DNA of 11,808 bases from Cryomorphaceae bacterium. GTDB taxonomy: Bacteria; Bacteroidota; Bacteroidia; Flavobacteriales; BACL11. The DNA is taken from NCBI GenBank assembly GCA_014384505.1, contig JACNFT010000091.1, forward strand, positions 1-11,808, read 5' to 3'. A program made the translations under genes and the position numbers. Numbering within the stretch: the stretch's first letter is position 1; each line of letters begins with the position of its first letter. The notes beneath the pieces are model-generated. The model searched no databases and was not told where the DNA came from. It was given only the letters and a program-made list of their open reading frames with translations. Positions 5,149 to 11,808 of the stretch are shown piece after piece.

Positions 5149-7637
5149 TCCTACAAAAATTACTGCTTTTACTTTTCTTATTAACAGGGTTAACTAACAA
5201 TTCTGAAGCTTTTAATGCACCTGTTTTTAACGACACAACTGCTGAAAGTTCCTTTTTTGATGCAGAAATTGAAAAAGATGCTGAAGATTCTATAAAGCTA
5301 GATATTATTAATCAAAAGGCTTACCTTTATGGAAATGCAAAAATTAAATATCAGAAAACAACTATAACTGCAGCTTATATTGAAATTGACTGGACAACTA
5401 ACACAATTTTTGCAACCACTACAAATGATAGTCTTGGAAATAAAATAGGACATCCTGTTTTTACAGAAGAAAATGAAAGTTTTAAAGCACATGAAATTAC
5501 CTACAACTTTAAAAGTAAAAAATGTAGAGTGAAAAAGATTTCAACTAAAGAAGGAGACGGATATATACTTGGGAAAGTAGTTAAGAAAATGGAAGATGAT
5601 ATTTTCTATTTAAAAAAGGGAGAATATACTACCTGTGATGCAGAAAAACCACACTATGCTATTCGTGCAAACAAGATTAAAGTTATTCCTGGAAAAAAAA
5701 TAATTACTGGTCCTGCTCACCTTACATTTTTCAATATCCCAATGCCACTGATTCTTCCTTTTGGTTTTTTTCCAAACAATGACAAAAAAAGTTCTGGAAT
5801 AATCATTCCTTCTTATGGGGAATCAACCAATATGGGATTCTTTTTAAAAGATGGAGGATATTATTTTACCCTAAGCGAAAAAATAGATTTATCCTTAAAA
5901 AGTAATATTTATACAAAAGGAAGTTGGAATATAAGGTCACAATTGAGGTATAAAAATCGTTACAGATACAATGGGAACTTAAGTTTAAACTATGGTAAAA
6001 ATTTCAATAGTGAAAAAGGCTTTCCCGATTATAGCGAAAAGAAGGATTTTAACATTAAGTGGAAACATCAACAGGATTCAAAAGCAAACCCTTCCTTACA
6101 GTTTTCAGCTAATGTTGAGGCCGGAAGTAGCAGCTATCATAGAAATAATTCATATAATTCAAATGACTTTTTGAAAAATACCATGTCATCTAGTGTGAAT
6201 TTAACTAAGAATTGGGAAGGTGCATTTCTTAACAACCTTACCTTTAACCTTAGACACAGCCAAAATACATCAACAAAAAATGTTAGCTTAACGCTACCTG
6301 ACATATCACTAAATTCAAAAAGATTATACCCTTTTAAAGCATTGGGAAATACTGCAAAAACACAGTGGTACGATAAGATAATGATTAAGTATGGCATGAA
6401 TACAAAGAATACAATTTCTACTGCTGATTCTTTATTATTTACTAAGAAATCATTTTCTAATTTTAGAAACGGAATGAAACATAATATTCCAATTAGCACA
6501 TCAATTAAGGTATTAAAACATTTCACTCTAAACCCCAGTTTTAACCTTACTGAAAGATGGTATTTGTCGCAAACAGAAAAAAGGTGGGATGCAAATAGTA
6601 ACCGCCTAATTACTGATACACTTCATAAATTTACTAGAGGGCATAATTATAGTTTTTCTACTGGTTTAAATACCAAAATTTATGGAATGGTTCAGTTTAA
6701 TAAAAGTAAAATTGCTGCTATAAGACATGTTATTACTCCCAATCTTTCTTTTAACTATACTCCTGATTTTTCAGATGAGAAATATGGCTATTATAAAACT
6801 GTGCAGACTGATTCCATAGGAAATACTCAGAAATATAGCATTATGAATAATGGGGTTTATGGCTCACCATCAACAGGAAAAAGCGGAAATATTTCTTTAG
6901 GATTCACTAATATTTTAGAAATGAAAATAAGAAGTAAAAAAGATACAGTTGAAAGCTTCAAAAAGATTAAGCTATTGGAAAGCCTTAGCATTAAAAGTTC
7001 CTACAATATTTTTGCTGATTCCTTAAACATGAATGATATTACTTTAAATGCACGCACACGATTATTAGATATTTTTGATATTAATTTTTCTAGCAGCTAT
7101 GACCCTTATACTTCTAATAAAGAACAAACAAAAAACATCAATCAGTTCGAACTAAATACCAATAATCGATTAGCTAGACTAACCTCTTTAAACACAACTA
7201 TAGGCTTTACACTTAATGATAAAACTTTTTCAGCAGACAAGGATAAAGAGAAAGAAAAAGAGAGCAAAGAAGAGGAAGAAAGAGATTTTTATGCAATTCC
7301 ATGGAATTTAACAGCTAATTATTCACTCTATTACAATAAAGGGTATAAATCATCAGCTTTTTCTGACACAACTCAATCTCTTAATTTTTCAGGAAATTTA
7401 AAACTAACTAAAAAATGGAAAATTGGTTTTCGTTCAGGATATGACTTTGATGCCAAAGAACTTACCTACACATCAATTGATATTTATAGAGATTTACATT
7501 GCTGGGAGTTACTATTCAACTATATCCCTATTGGCTTCCATCAAAGCTATTCGCTTACTATCCGTGTAAAAGCTGCTGCATTAAGAGATTTGAAATTTGA
7601 AAAAAAGAAAGATTGGTTCACTCCTGAATACAATTAA
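5139..7637 (+). CDS. lptD: LPS-assembly outer-membrane protein LptD
   Basis: This 832-residue outer-membrane protein is the expected terminal translocon that inserts lipopolysaccharide into the outer leaflet. Residues 1-24 are a signal peptide (NQILQKLLLLLFLL, then polar). Residues about 50-190 form an OstA/LptA-like beta-jellyroll (DSIKLDIINQKAYLYGNAKI). The LptD core signature follows (YTTCDAEKPHYAIRA and a TFFNIPMPLILPFGFFP-type segment, 164-212). The rest, to the C-terminus, is a beta-barrel of alternating strands rich in Asn, Ser and aromatics. Cysteines occur only at 129, 166 and 788. Residues 700-716 are a run of Lys, Glu and Asp, probably a loop. The start is inferred as TTG at 5139: it gives a proper signal peptide, and the frame closes with TAG at 5115-5117. 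The stop overlaps the convergent amidotransferase stop. The length is near the lower end for Bacteroidota LptD. Confidence 0.92.
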   Translation: MNQILQKLLLLLFLLTGLTNNSEAFNAPVFNDTTAESSFFDAEIEKDAEDSIKLDIINQKAYLYGNAKIKYQKTTITAAYIEIDWTTNTIFATTTNDSLGNKIGHPVFTEENESFKAHEITYNFKSKKCRVKKISTKEGDGYILGKVVKKMEDDIFYLKKGEYTTCDAEKPHYAIRANKIKVIPGKKIITGPAHLTFFNIPMPLILPFGFFPNNDKKSSGIIIPSYGESTNMGFFLKDGGYYFTLSEKIDLSLKSNIYTKGSWNIRSQLRYKNRYRYNGNLSLNYGKNFNSEKGFPDYSEKKDFNIKWKHQQDSKANPSLQFSANVEAGSSSYHRNNSYNSNDFLKNTMSSSVNLTKNWEGAFLNNLTFNLRHSQNTSTKNVSLTLPDISLNSKRLYPFKALGNTAKTQWYDKIMIKYGMNTKNTISTADSLLFTKKSFSNFRNGMKHNIPISTSIKVLKHFTLNPSFNLTERWYLSQTEKRWDANSNRLITDTLHKFTRGHNYSFSTGLNTKIYGMVQFNKSKIAAIRHVITPNLSFNYTPDFSDEKYGYYKTVQTDSIGNTQKYSIMNNGVYGSPSTGKSGNISLGFTNILEMKIRSKKDTVESFKKIKLLESLSIKSSYNIFADSLNMNDITLNARTRLLDIFDINFSSSYDPYTSNKEQTKNINQFELNTNNRLARLTSLNTTIGFTLNDKTFSADKDKEKEKESKEEEERDFYAIPWNLTANYSLYYNKGYKSSAFSDTTQSLNFSGNLKLTKKWKIGFRSGYDFDAKELTYTSIDIYRDLHCWELLFNYIPIGFHQSYSLTIRVKAAALRDLKFEKKKDWFTPEYN

Positions 7638-8197
7638 GTTAACACCCAATTTTTAATCAACAGCAAACCATATTCGGTCAATATTGATTCTGGGTGAAAT
7701 TGAACTGCAGATATATCATGTTTTTTATGATTTAAAGAAGTGATAATCCCCTCTTCATTTTCTGAAGTAATCAATAATTCTTCTGGGAAATTAATTTTTG
7801 AAACTACCCAAGAATGATAATGTCCTATTTTAAAATTTTCAGGAATATCACTAAATAATTTACAATTATTAAAATGCTTTACCATTGAAGTAACTCCATG
7901 TTTTACAGTTGTAAGATTTTCCAAGTTAGCATTAAAGAACTCAGCAATTGCTTGCTGCCCTAAGCAAATACCTAAAATTGGTTTTTGATTATAATAACGA
8001 GACAATACTTTTTTCAAAATAGGGTGCTCATTCGGCAATCCTGGTCCTGGAGATAAAATTATTTTATCAAACAGATCAATATCATCTAACTCGATTTCAG
8101 TACCTCTAGAAACCACCACTTCACTTGCAAACTGCTCAATATAGTGTTTTAGGTTATAGGTAAACGAATCGTTATTATCAATTAGGAAAACTCTCAA
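7634..8197 (-). CDS. TrpG/PabA-type class I glutamine amidotransferase (anthranilate / aminodeoxychorismate synthase component II)
   Basis: This 187-residue amidotransferase releases ammonia from glutamine for a chorismate-using partner (TrpE or PabB type). Family features are IDNNDSFTYN (7-15), the oxyanion region SPGPGLP (49-55), nucleophile C78 in GICLGQQ, HYHSWVV (126-132), and the His-Glu pair H168 and E170 in FHPESILTEYG. The catalytic triad is complete; the residue two after the catalytic cysteine's Leu-Gly is Gln, where His is common. No component I gene is in the window, so anthranilate versus p-aminobenzoate cannot be decided. The start is taken as TTG at 8197, which gives the standard N-terminus MRVFLIDNNDSF. 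The preceding in-frame codon is the TAG stop of the GT2 gene. The gene ends the polysaccharide-type operon, and its stop overlaps lptD's by 4 bases. Confidence 0.9.
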   Translation of the reverse strand: MRVFLIDNNDSFTYNLKHYIEQFASEVVVSRGTEIELDDIDLFDKIILSPGPGLPNEHPILKKVLSRYYNQKPILGICLGQQAIAEFFNANLENLTTVKHGVTSMVKHFNNCKLFSDIPENFKIGHYHSWVVSKINFPEELLITSENEEGIITSLNHKKHDISAVQFHPESILTEYGLLLIKNWVLT

Positions 8198-8200
8198 CTA
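8195..8200 (-). other. In-frame TAG-TTG gene junction
   Basis: On the minus strand the GT2 gene ends with TAG (8200-8198) and is followed at once, in the same reading frame, by TTG (8197-8195), the only plausible start of the amidotransferase. No base separates the two genes, and no frame change occurs. Readthrough of the single TAG would yield a GT2-amidotransferase fusion. Termination-reinitiation at the weak start is the simpler expectation. Confidence 0.75.
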
Positions 8201-8968
8201 CAGCTTTGGTCTTAGAAAAAATTGTTTGACTTTCAGTAATGGTTTTTTAATCCTAACAAATAAAGGTTTATTCAATTGATTTTTAGTCCATGCTAAACCA
8301 TCTTCTTTATTTGCACGAATTCTATTCAGAATAGATGAATTACTAGCTCCACCCATACGCATATTCACTAAAATCATAGGAATATAAAATACTTTAATAT
8401 TGTGTTTGTACAACAATTTTAATATCATCTCATAGTCAGCAGCTGTTTTAAAATCTGTATTATAATATCCATACTTATCATATAAATGTTTTTTTACAAA
8501 AAAAGTAGGATGTGGTAGCATCCAACCATTTTTTATTTTTTTTACAGTATATTCTCCTGACTGCCAATACCTAATAATCTTATCAATATCAAAAAACTTA
8601 ACATATACCAAATCACCATAAACAGCATCACACCTTTGTTTTTCGAAAGTACTAGCAACATTACTAATAACGAAACTATTTGGATAAAAATCATCCGAAT
8701 TAAGTATCCCAACAATATCACCTGTTGCAGCAGCTATACCCTTATTCATTCCATCATAAATACCATTATCAGCCTCAGAAATAAAATAACTAATATGCTC
8801 TTTATATTCTTTTATTATATCAAGGGTACCATCATTAGAGCCAGCATCAATTATAATATATTCAATATTATTATAATCCTGACTAATAATACTCTCAATG
8901 GTATCCCTAATAGTTATAACACTATTGAATGATACCGTAATAATTGATATTTTAAAATTACTATTCAC
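8198..8968 (-). CDS. Family 2 (GT-A) glycosyltransferase
   Basis: This 256-residue inverting GT2 enzyme probably adds a sugar from an NDP-sugar during surface-polysaccharide assembly at the cytoplasmic face. It opens with the GT-A signature ISIITVSFNS (8-16), followed by IDAGSNDGT (40-48) and DNGIYDGMNKGI (67-78). The metal-binding SDD is at 91-93 in LNSDDFYP. HPTFFVKK (153-160) and the AADYE segment with presumed catalytic D178 follow. The last about 30 residues are basic (KKPLLKVKQFFLRPKL) and could bind membrane. The start is GTG at 8968: an in-frame TAA two codons upstream leaves no ATG option. It overlaps the methyltransferase stop by 8 bases (GTGAATAG). Donor and acceptor are unknown. 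Confidence 0.9.
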   Translation of the reverse strand: MNSNFKISIITVSFNSVITIRDTIESIISQDYNNIEYIIIDAGSNDGTLDIIKEYKEHISYFISEADNGIYDGMNKGIAAATGDIVGILNSDDFYPNSFVISNVASTFEKQRCDAVYGDLVYVKFFDIDKIIRYWQSGEYTVKKIKNGWMLPHPTFFVKKHLYDKYGYYNTDFKTAADYEMILKLLYKHNIKVFYIPMILVNMRMGGASNSSILNRIRANKEDGLAWTKNQLNKPLFVRIKKPLLKVKQFFLRPKL

Positions 8969-9704
8969 CTTTGTTTATTATAAATACATGACAATTCCCA
9001 TTGGTACGCTCATAATCTTCAATAATACAATTATTATTTTCACACCATGATTTTACATCCTCTTTTGATTGAAAAGTTGCGACAGGTGTTATAAAATAAT
9101 CATAAAAAATATTTTTAGTTTCAACTATTGATAGTTTTTGCTTTTTAAAGAATTTATACATTAAATAATGAAGGTTAACAAATATCTTCTCGATAATAAA
9201 ACTCCCAAACTTAAACTTATTTATTAACCTAAAAACACCACCTATTACATAATAAACCAGAGGATAATACCTAAACTTTTTATACACAGCAAGATATAAT
9301 TTTCCATTTGGCTTTAAAATTCTAACACATTCTTTAAAAGCATTAACAGTATCTCCTGTATGATGACAAACTCCATCACTTACAACTACATCAGCCACAT
9401 CATTAGCTAAAGGAATTGCTAAGTTATTTCCTTCTATCAATTCTAAATTATCGCTTTGTACAAATGATTTTGCAAAGGATAATGACTTCTTACTTAAATC
9501 AACACCTATTACTTTTGAAGCATACTTTGAAGCATACACTAGATTCCTACCACAACCACAACCTATATCACAAAATAATTTTCCCTTATTTTTCTCCATC
9601 AAATCCTTAAGCAAAGGATTCATATTAGCAATTATTTCTTCTTTTGAAGAATAACCATATTCAAATGGTGTATTATCATAAAATGTATCTTCTTTCATAA
9701 TCAT
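8961..9704 (-). CDS. Class I SAM-dependent methyltransferase (Methyltransf_11 type)
   Basis: This is a 247-residue Rossmann methyltransferase. Motif I is FCDIGCGCGRN (44-54), followed by VIGVDLS (65-71), whose Asp should bind the ribose of SAM. VVVSDGVCHHTGD (106-118) and ILKPNGKLYLAVYK (129-142) match the later core strands. A variable C-terminal part with aromatic and basic residues (143-190) probably holds the substrate. I chose the ATG at 9704 because it forms a 4-base ATGA overlap with the carbamoyltransferase stop; ATG at 9698 (two codons later) is equally possible. The open frame extends to 9761, but that would overlap the neighbour by 61 bases with unfamily-like sequence. Next to the carbamoyltransferase and GT2 genes, methylation of a glycan or its lipid-linked precursor is the likely job; the acceptor is unknown. 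Confidence 0.85.
   Translation of the reverse strand: MIMKEDTFYDNTPFEYGYSSKEEIIANMNPLLKDLMEKNKGKLFCDIGCGCGRNLVYASKYASKVIGVDLSKKSLSFAKSFVQSDNLELIEGNNLAIPLANDVADVVVSDGVCHHTGDTVNAFKECVRILKPNGKLYLAVYKKFRYYPLVYYVIGGVFRLINKFKFGSFIIEKIFVNLHYLMYKFFKKQKLSIVETKNIFYDYFITPVATFQSKEDVKSWCENNNCIIEDYERTNGNCHVFIINKGE
9514..9537. repeat. Perfect 12-bp tandem duplication inside the methyltransferase gene
   Basis: The unit TTTGAAGCATAC occurs twice head to tail, at 9514-9525 and 9526-9537. On the minus strand it encodes YASKYASK just after SAM-binding motif I. The duplication keeps the frame, and the distance between motif I and the VDLS aspartate is the usual one for this fold. Confidence 0.9.
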
Positions 9705-11425
9705 CTTTCTACAACTACATTTTCCATAACTAACATATCCATTTTTGTTCTTAAAAAACAATCTAGTGCTTCTTCTGGTTTATTTACGATAGGTTCATTT
9801 TCATTAAATGATGTGTTTAACAAAATAGGTACGCCCGTTTTTTCTGCAAATTTAGAAATTAATTTATGATATCTAGGAGATATTTCTATATCAACTGATT
9901 GCAACCTGCCTGTTCCGTCAACATGGGTTACGGCTGGAATTTCAGTTTGCTTTTCTTTTTTAATATCAAATACCTTTTCCATAAAAGGAACCATATCATT
10001 TTGGACAAAATAATCACTAACAGCCTCTTTTAAAATCGAAGGTGCAAAGGGTCTAAAACTTTCCCTTCTTTTTATTTTTTTATTCAACAAATCTTTTGCA
10101 TCTGCTCTTCTTGGGTCAACTAGGATAGACCTATGACCTAAAGCTCTCGAACCAAATTCTGCTCTACCTTGAAACCATCCTATTACTCCACCATCTACTA
10201 ATTTATCAGCAACTTTTTCAAAGAGTTCATCATCAGTTAAAACAGAATATGTAACTCCTTTATCATCTAAGGCTGAAATAATTTCGACCTGAGAAGCTTG
10301 CTTTCCAAAATACGCACTAGTCGTTTCTGGCAACCTCTGATTACCTAAAATCTGATTATACAAATACAATGCTGATCCAATAGATGTTCCAGCATCATGT
10401 CCAGCAGAAGGAACATAAATATTTTTAAAAGGAGTGTTCTTCAATATCCTGCCATTTGCTACAGAATTCTGAGCAACCCCTCCAGTAATACAAATATTAT
10501 CAAGTCCTGTTTTAGCATGCAAATGATTTAGCATATGAAAAATAACATTTTCAGTAAACCTTTGTACAGAAGTAGCTAAATCAATATGAAACTGTTCTAG
10601 CTCATCTCCTCTTACCCTTTCTTTCCAAAACAAGGAAATCCATTCATCCGTAAAAAGAGCATCAATAGTAGGAGATCCATTCTCACAATCCATAGCTACT
10701 CCTTGTTTAAAATGCTTAAAGTACTTAGCATTTAATTTGAAAAAACCATCATCAGTTAAAGATAAAATTTCTTCTAATTCTTTTAGGTATTTTGGCTTAC
10801 CATAAGGAGCTAGTCCCATTACCTTATACTCATCACCATAATTAGGAAATCCTAAAAACTGGGTAACTGTTGTATAAAACACTCCTAAAGAATTTGGGTA
10901 ATTCACTGCATCTAGAACTTTAAAACTATTACCATTTCCAATTGCAGACATAGTGGAAGTAAAATCACCAAAGCCATCAATAGACAGAATAGCTGACTTT
11001 TCAAACCTTGAAGCAAAAAAGGAAGAAGCAATATGACTTCTATGGTGTTCAATATTATGAATTTGTGCTTTAATATCAGTTTCTTTTACACCAATTGCAT
11101 TTGCTAATTCTCCTTTTACAGAGCTCACTTTTTTTGAATTCATCAACCTATCCCAAATAGTAGAAATACTAAGAGTATACTTTAAACTATATAAAACTTT
11201 TTTATAAAAATTAGCCCTTGGATTTCGTGAAATAGTAATATGATCAATTTCCGATAAAGTAATACCTGCATCTTCCAAACAAAATAAAATTGCTTGAGAA
11301 GGAAAGCCTGCCCAGTGTTTGATTCTTCTAAATCTCTCTTCTTCAGTTGCACAAATAACGACTCCATCTTTTAAAAGACAAGCTGAAGAATCACCATGAT
11401 ATGCGTTAATACCTAATATATACAT
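9701..11425 (-). CDS. NodU/CmcH-family O-carbamoyltransferase
   Basis: This 574-residue enzyme is expected to transfer a carbamoyl group from carbamoyl phosphate, via carbamoyl-adenylate, to a hydroxyl of a sugar. The N-terminal ASKHA/TsaD-like domain (about 1-360) starts ILGINAYHGDSSA. It contains the iron- and carbamoyl-phosphate-binding histidines in EHHRSHIASSFF (H127, H128, H131), LSIDGFGD with D150, NYGDEYKVMGLAPYG (195-209), ITGGVAQN (313-320) and AGHDAG with D344. The C-terminal domain (about 370-574) carries IGWFQGRAEFGSRALGHRSI (415-434), ESFRPFAPSI (455-464) and LLNTSFNENEPIV (535-547), all hallmarks of the family. It is full length. The ATG at 11425 directly follows the TAA of the upstream glycosyltransferase, in the same frame. 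The neighbours suggest carbamoylation of a surface glycan rather than of an antibiotic or Nod factor. Confidence 0.94.
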   Translation of the reverse strand: MYILGINAYHGDSSACLLKDGVVICATEEERFRRIKHWAGFPSQAILFCLEDAGITLSEIDHITISRNPRANFYKKVLYSLKYTLSISTIWDRLMNSKKVSSVKGELANAIGVKETDIKAQIHNIEHHRSHIASSFFASRFEKSAILSIDGFGDFTSTMSAIGNGNSFKVLDAVNYPNSLGVFYTTVTQFLGFPNYGDEYKVMGLAPYGKPKYLKELEEILSLTDDGFFKLNAKYFKHFKQGVAMDCENGSPTIDALFTDEWISLFWKERVRGDELEQFHIDLATSVQRFTENVIFHMLNHLHAKTGLDNICITGGVAQNSVANGRILKNTPFKNIYVPSAGHDAGTSIGSALYLYNQILGNQRLPETTSAYFGKQASQVEIISALDDKGVTYSVLTDDELFEKVADKLVDGGVIGWFQGRAEFGSRALGHRSILVDPRRADAKDLLNKKIKRRESFRPFAPSILKEAVSDYFVQNDMVPFMEKVFDIKKEKQTEIPAVTHVDGTGRLQSVDIEISPRYHKLISKFAEKTGVPILLNTSFNENEPIVNKPEEALDCFLRTKMDMLVMENVVVER

Positions 11426-11808
11426 TTACTTATTTTTAATTAGATTTATAAACTTATCTACAATAACCAACCAATCATAGTTCTTTTTTACATAATTCTT
11501 AATTAGACTACTATCATATTTTTCGTTTATAATTTTACTGAACGCATCATTAAAACTGTTCTTTTCGTTATCGGCTAAAATACCACAATTATTTATTTGA
11601 ATATCTTTCCAAGGAGTTTTATTAGAAACTACAACTGGCTTCCCACATGATAGAGCCTCAGCAATAACAATTCCAAAACTTTCAAATTCAGATGCTAAAG
11701 TAAAATAATCACAATTATTCAACAACAGTTTTTTATCTTCAAAATTAACAGCCCCAATTAAAAAAACTGAAGAACTAAGATTTAATTTTTTAATCTGATT
11801 TTCCAATT
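11426..11808 (-). CDS. GT-B (GT4-like) glycosyltransferase, C-terminal part; 5' end beyond the window
   Basis: Only the last 127 or so codons are visible; the frame stays open to the right edge, so the true start lies outside. The visible part is the donor-binding half of a group 1 glycosyltransferase. FLIGAVNFEDKKLLLNNCDY leads to the E-x7-E motif (first Glu in EFESFG, second in IAEAL), then GKPVVVSN and a final helical segment ending NLIKNK. Such enzymes are usually retaining and use NDP-sugars; the donor is not predictable. Its TAA (11428-11426) abuts the carbamoyltransferase ATG without a gap, so it belongs to the same polysaccharide operon, whose promoter must lie beyond the window. Confidence 0.88.
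   Translation of the reverse strand, partial: LENQIKKLNLSSSVFLIGAVNFEDKKLLLNNCDYFTLASEFESFGIVIAEALSCGKPVVVSNKTPWKDIQINNCGILADNEKNSFNDAFSKIINEKYDSSLIKNYVKKNYDWLVIVDKFINLIKNK

Noticed and set aside
6137..6526. 129-codon minus-strand frame within lptD
   Set aside because: It is entirely inside lptD, antisense, with no recognisable motif; the LptD frame is continuous and family-like.
7605..7670. Possible terminator between lptD and the amidotransferase (ATTGG and CCAAT arms before a T run)
   Set aside because: The arms are only five bases with a loop of about 30 bases; too weak to call.
8636..8932. 98-codon plus-strand frame opposite the GT2 gene
   Set aside because: It is an Ile/Asn-rich low-complexity translation typical of the antisense of AT-rich coding DNA.
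9514..9537. Recent in-frame insertion damaging the methyltransferase
   Set aside because: The 12-bp duplication is real, but the spacing from motif I to VDLS is the normal one, so the fold is not disturbed.
9705..9761. Upstream extension of the methyltransferase (19 more residues)
   Set aside because: It would overlap the carbamoyltransferase by 61 bases; the ATGA overlap at 9704 is a more usual arrangement.
11426..11806. Complete small glycosyltransferase starting at 11806
   Set aside because: The codon there is TTG (Leu) and the sequence is only the C-terminal half of a GT-B enzyme; the gene continues past the right edge.

Overview
The window looks like chromosomal DNA from a member of the Bacteroidota, probably Flavobacteriales-like. 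It is visibly AT-rich and has no Shine-Dalgarno-like leaders. One good match to the Bacteroidota promoter motif TAnnTTTG is present, and several proteins are lineage-typical versions (Bacteroidota LptD, MlaD-like MCE protein, split membrane Fe-S oxidoreductase, and the small conserved protein often misnamed 'ABC transporter ATPase'). The genus cannot be fixed from this sequence alone. I see no tRNA, rRNA, CRISPR array, insertion sequence or riboswitch, and no gene-free stretch longer than about 30 bases. Two genes run off the window edges.

Region A (1-5107, minus strand, transcribed right to left) is one tightly packed unit: N-acetylmuramoyl-L-alanine amidase, MlaD/MCE-type lipid-transfer protein, polytopic membrane protein with two 4Fe-4S motifs, HAD-type phosphatase, CCG-domain Fe-S protein, and a conserved protein of unknown function cut by the left edge. 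Adjacent genes overlap by 1 or 8 bases or are 3-4 bases apart. It mixes envelope maintenance (cell-wall hydrolysis, phospholipid trafficking) with a two-subunit Fe-S/haem-type quinone oxidoreductase. That oxidoreductase resembles membrane ETF:menaquinone oxidoreductases, divided here over two genes.

Region B (5139-7637, plus strand) is a single large gene, lptD, for the outer-membrane lipopolysaccharide assembly barrel. It diverges from the amidase across only 31 bases. Both genes appear to begin at non-ATG codons (GTG for the amidase, TTG for lptD), because in-frame stops exclude upstream starts.

Region C (7634-11808, minus strand) is the downstream end of a surface-polysaccharide cluster: a GT-B glycosyltransferase (cut by the right edge), a NodU/CmcH-type O-carbamoyltransferase, a class I SAM methyltransferase, a GT2 glycosyltransferase and, last, a TrpG/PabA-type glutamine amidotransferase. 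These genes also abut or overlap. The likely joint product is a glycan carrying carbamoyl and methyl decorations; the amidotransferase does not obviously fit that pathway. Its 3' end overlaps the lptD stop codon by 4 bases.

No wholly new system is evident. The points most worth a second look are the CCG protein that has lost most of its first cluster site, the split oxidoreductase embedded in an envelope operon, the in-frame TAG-TTG junction between the GT2 gene and the amidotransferase, and the two unassigned conserved proteins of region A.
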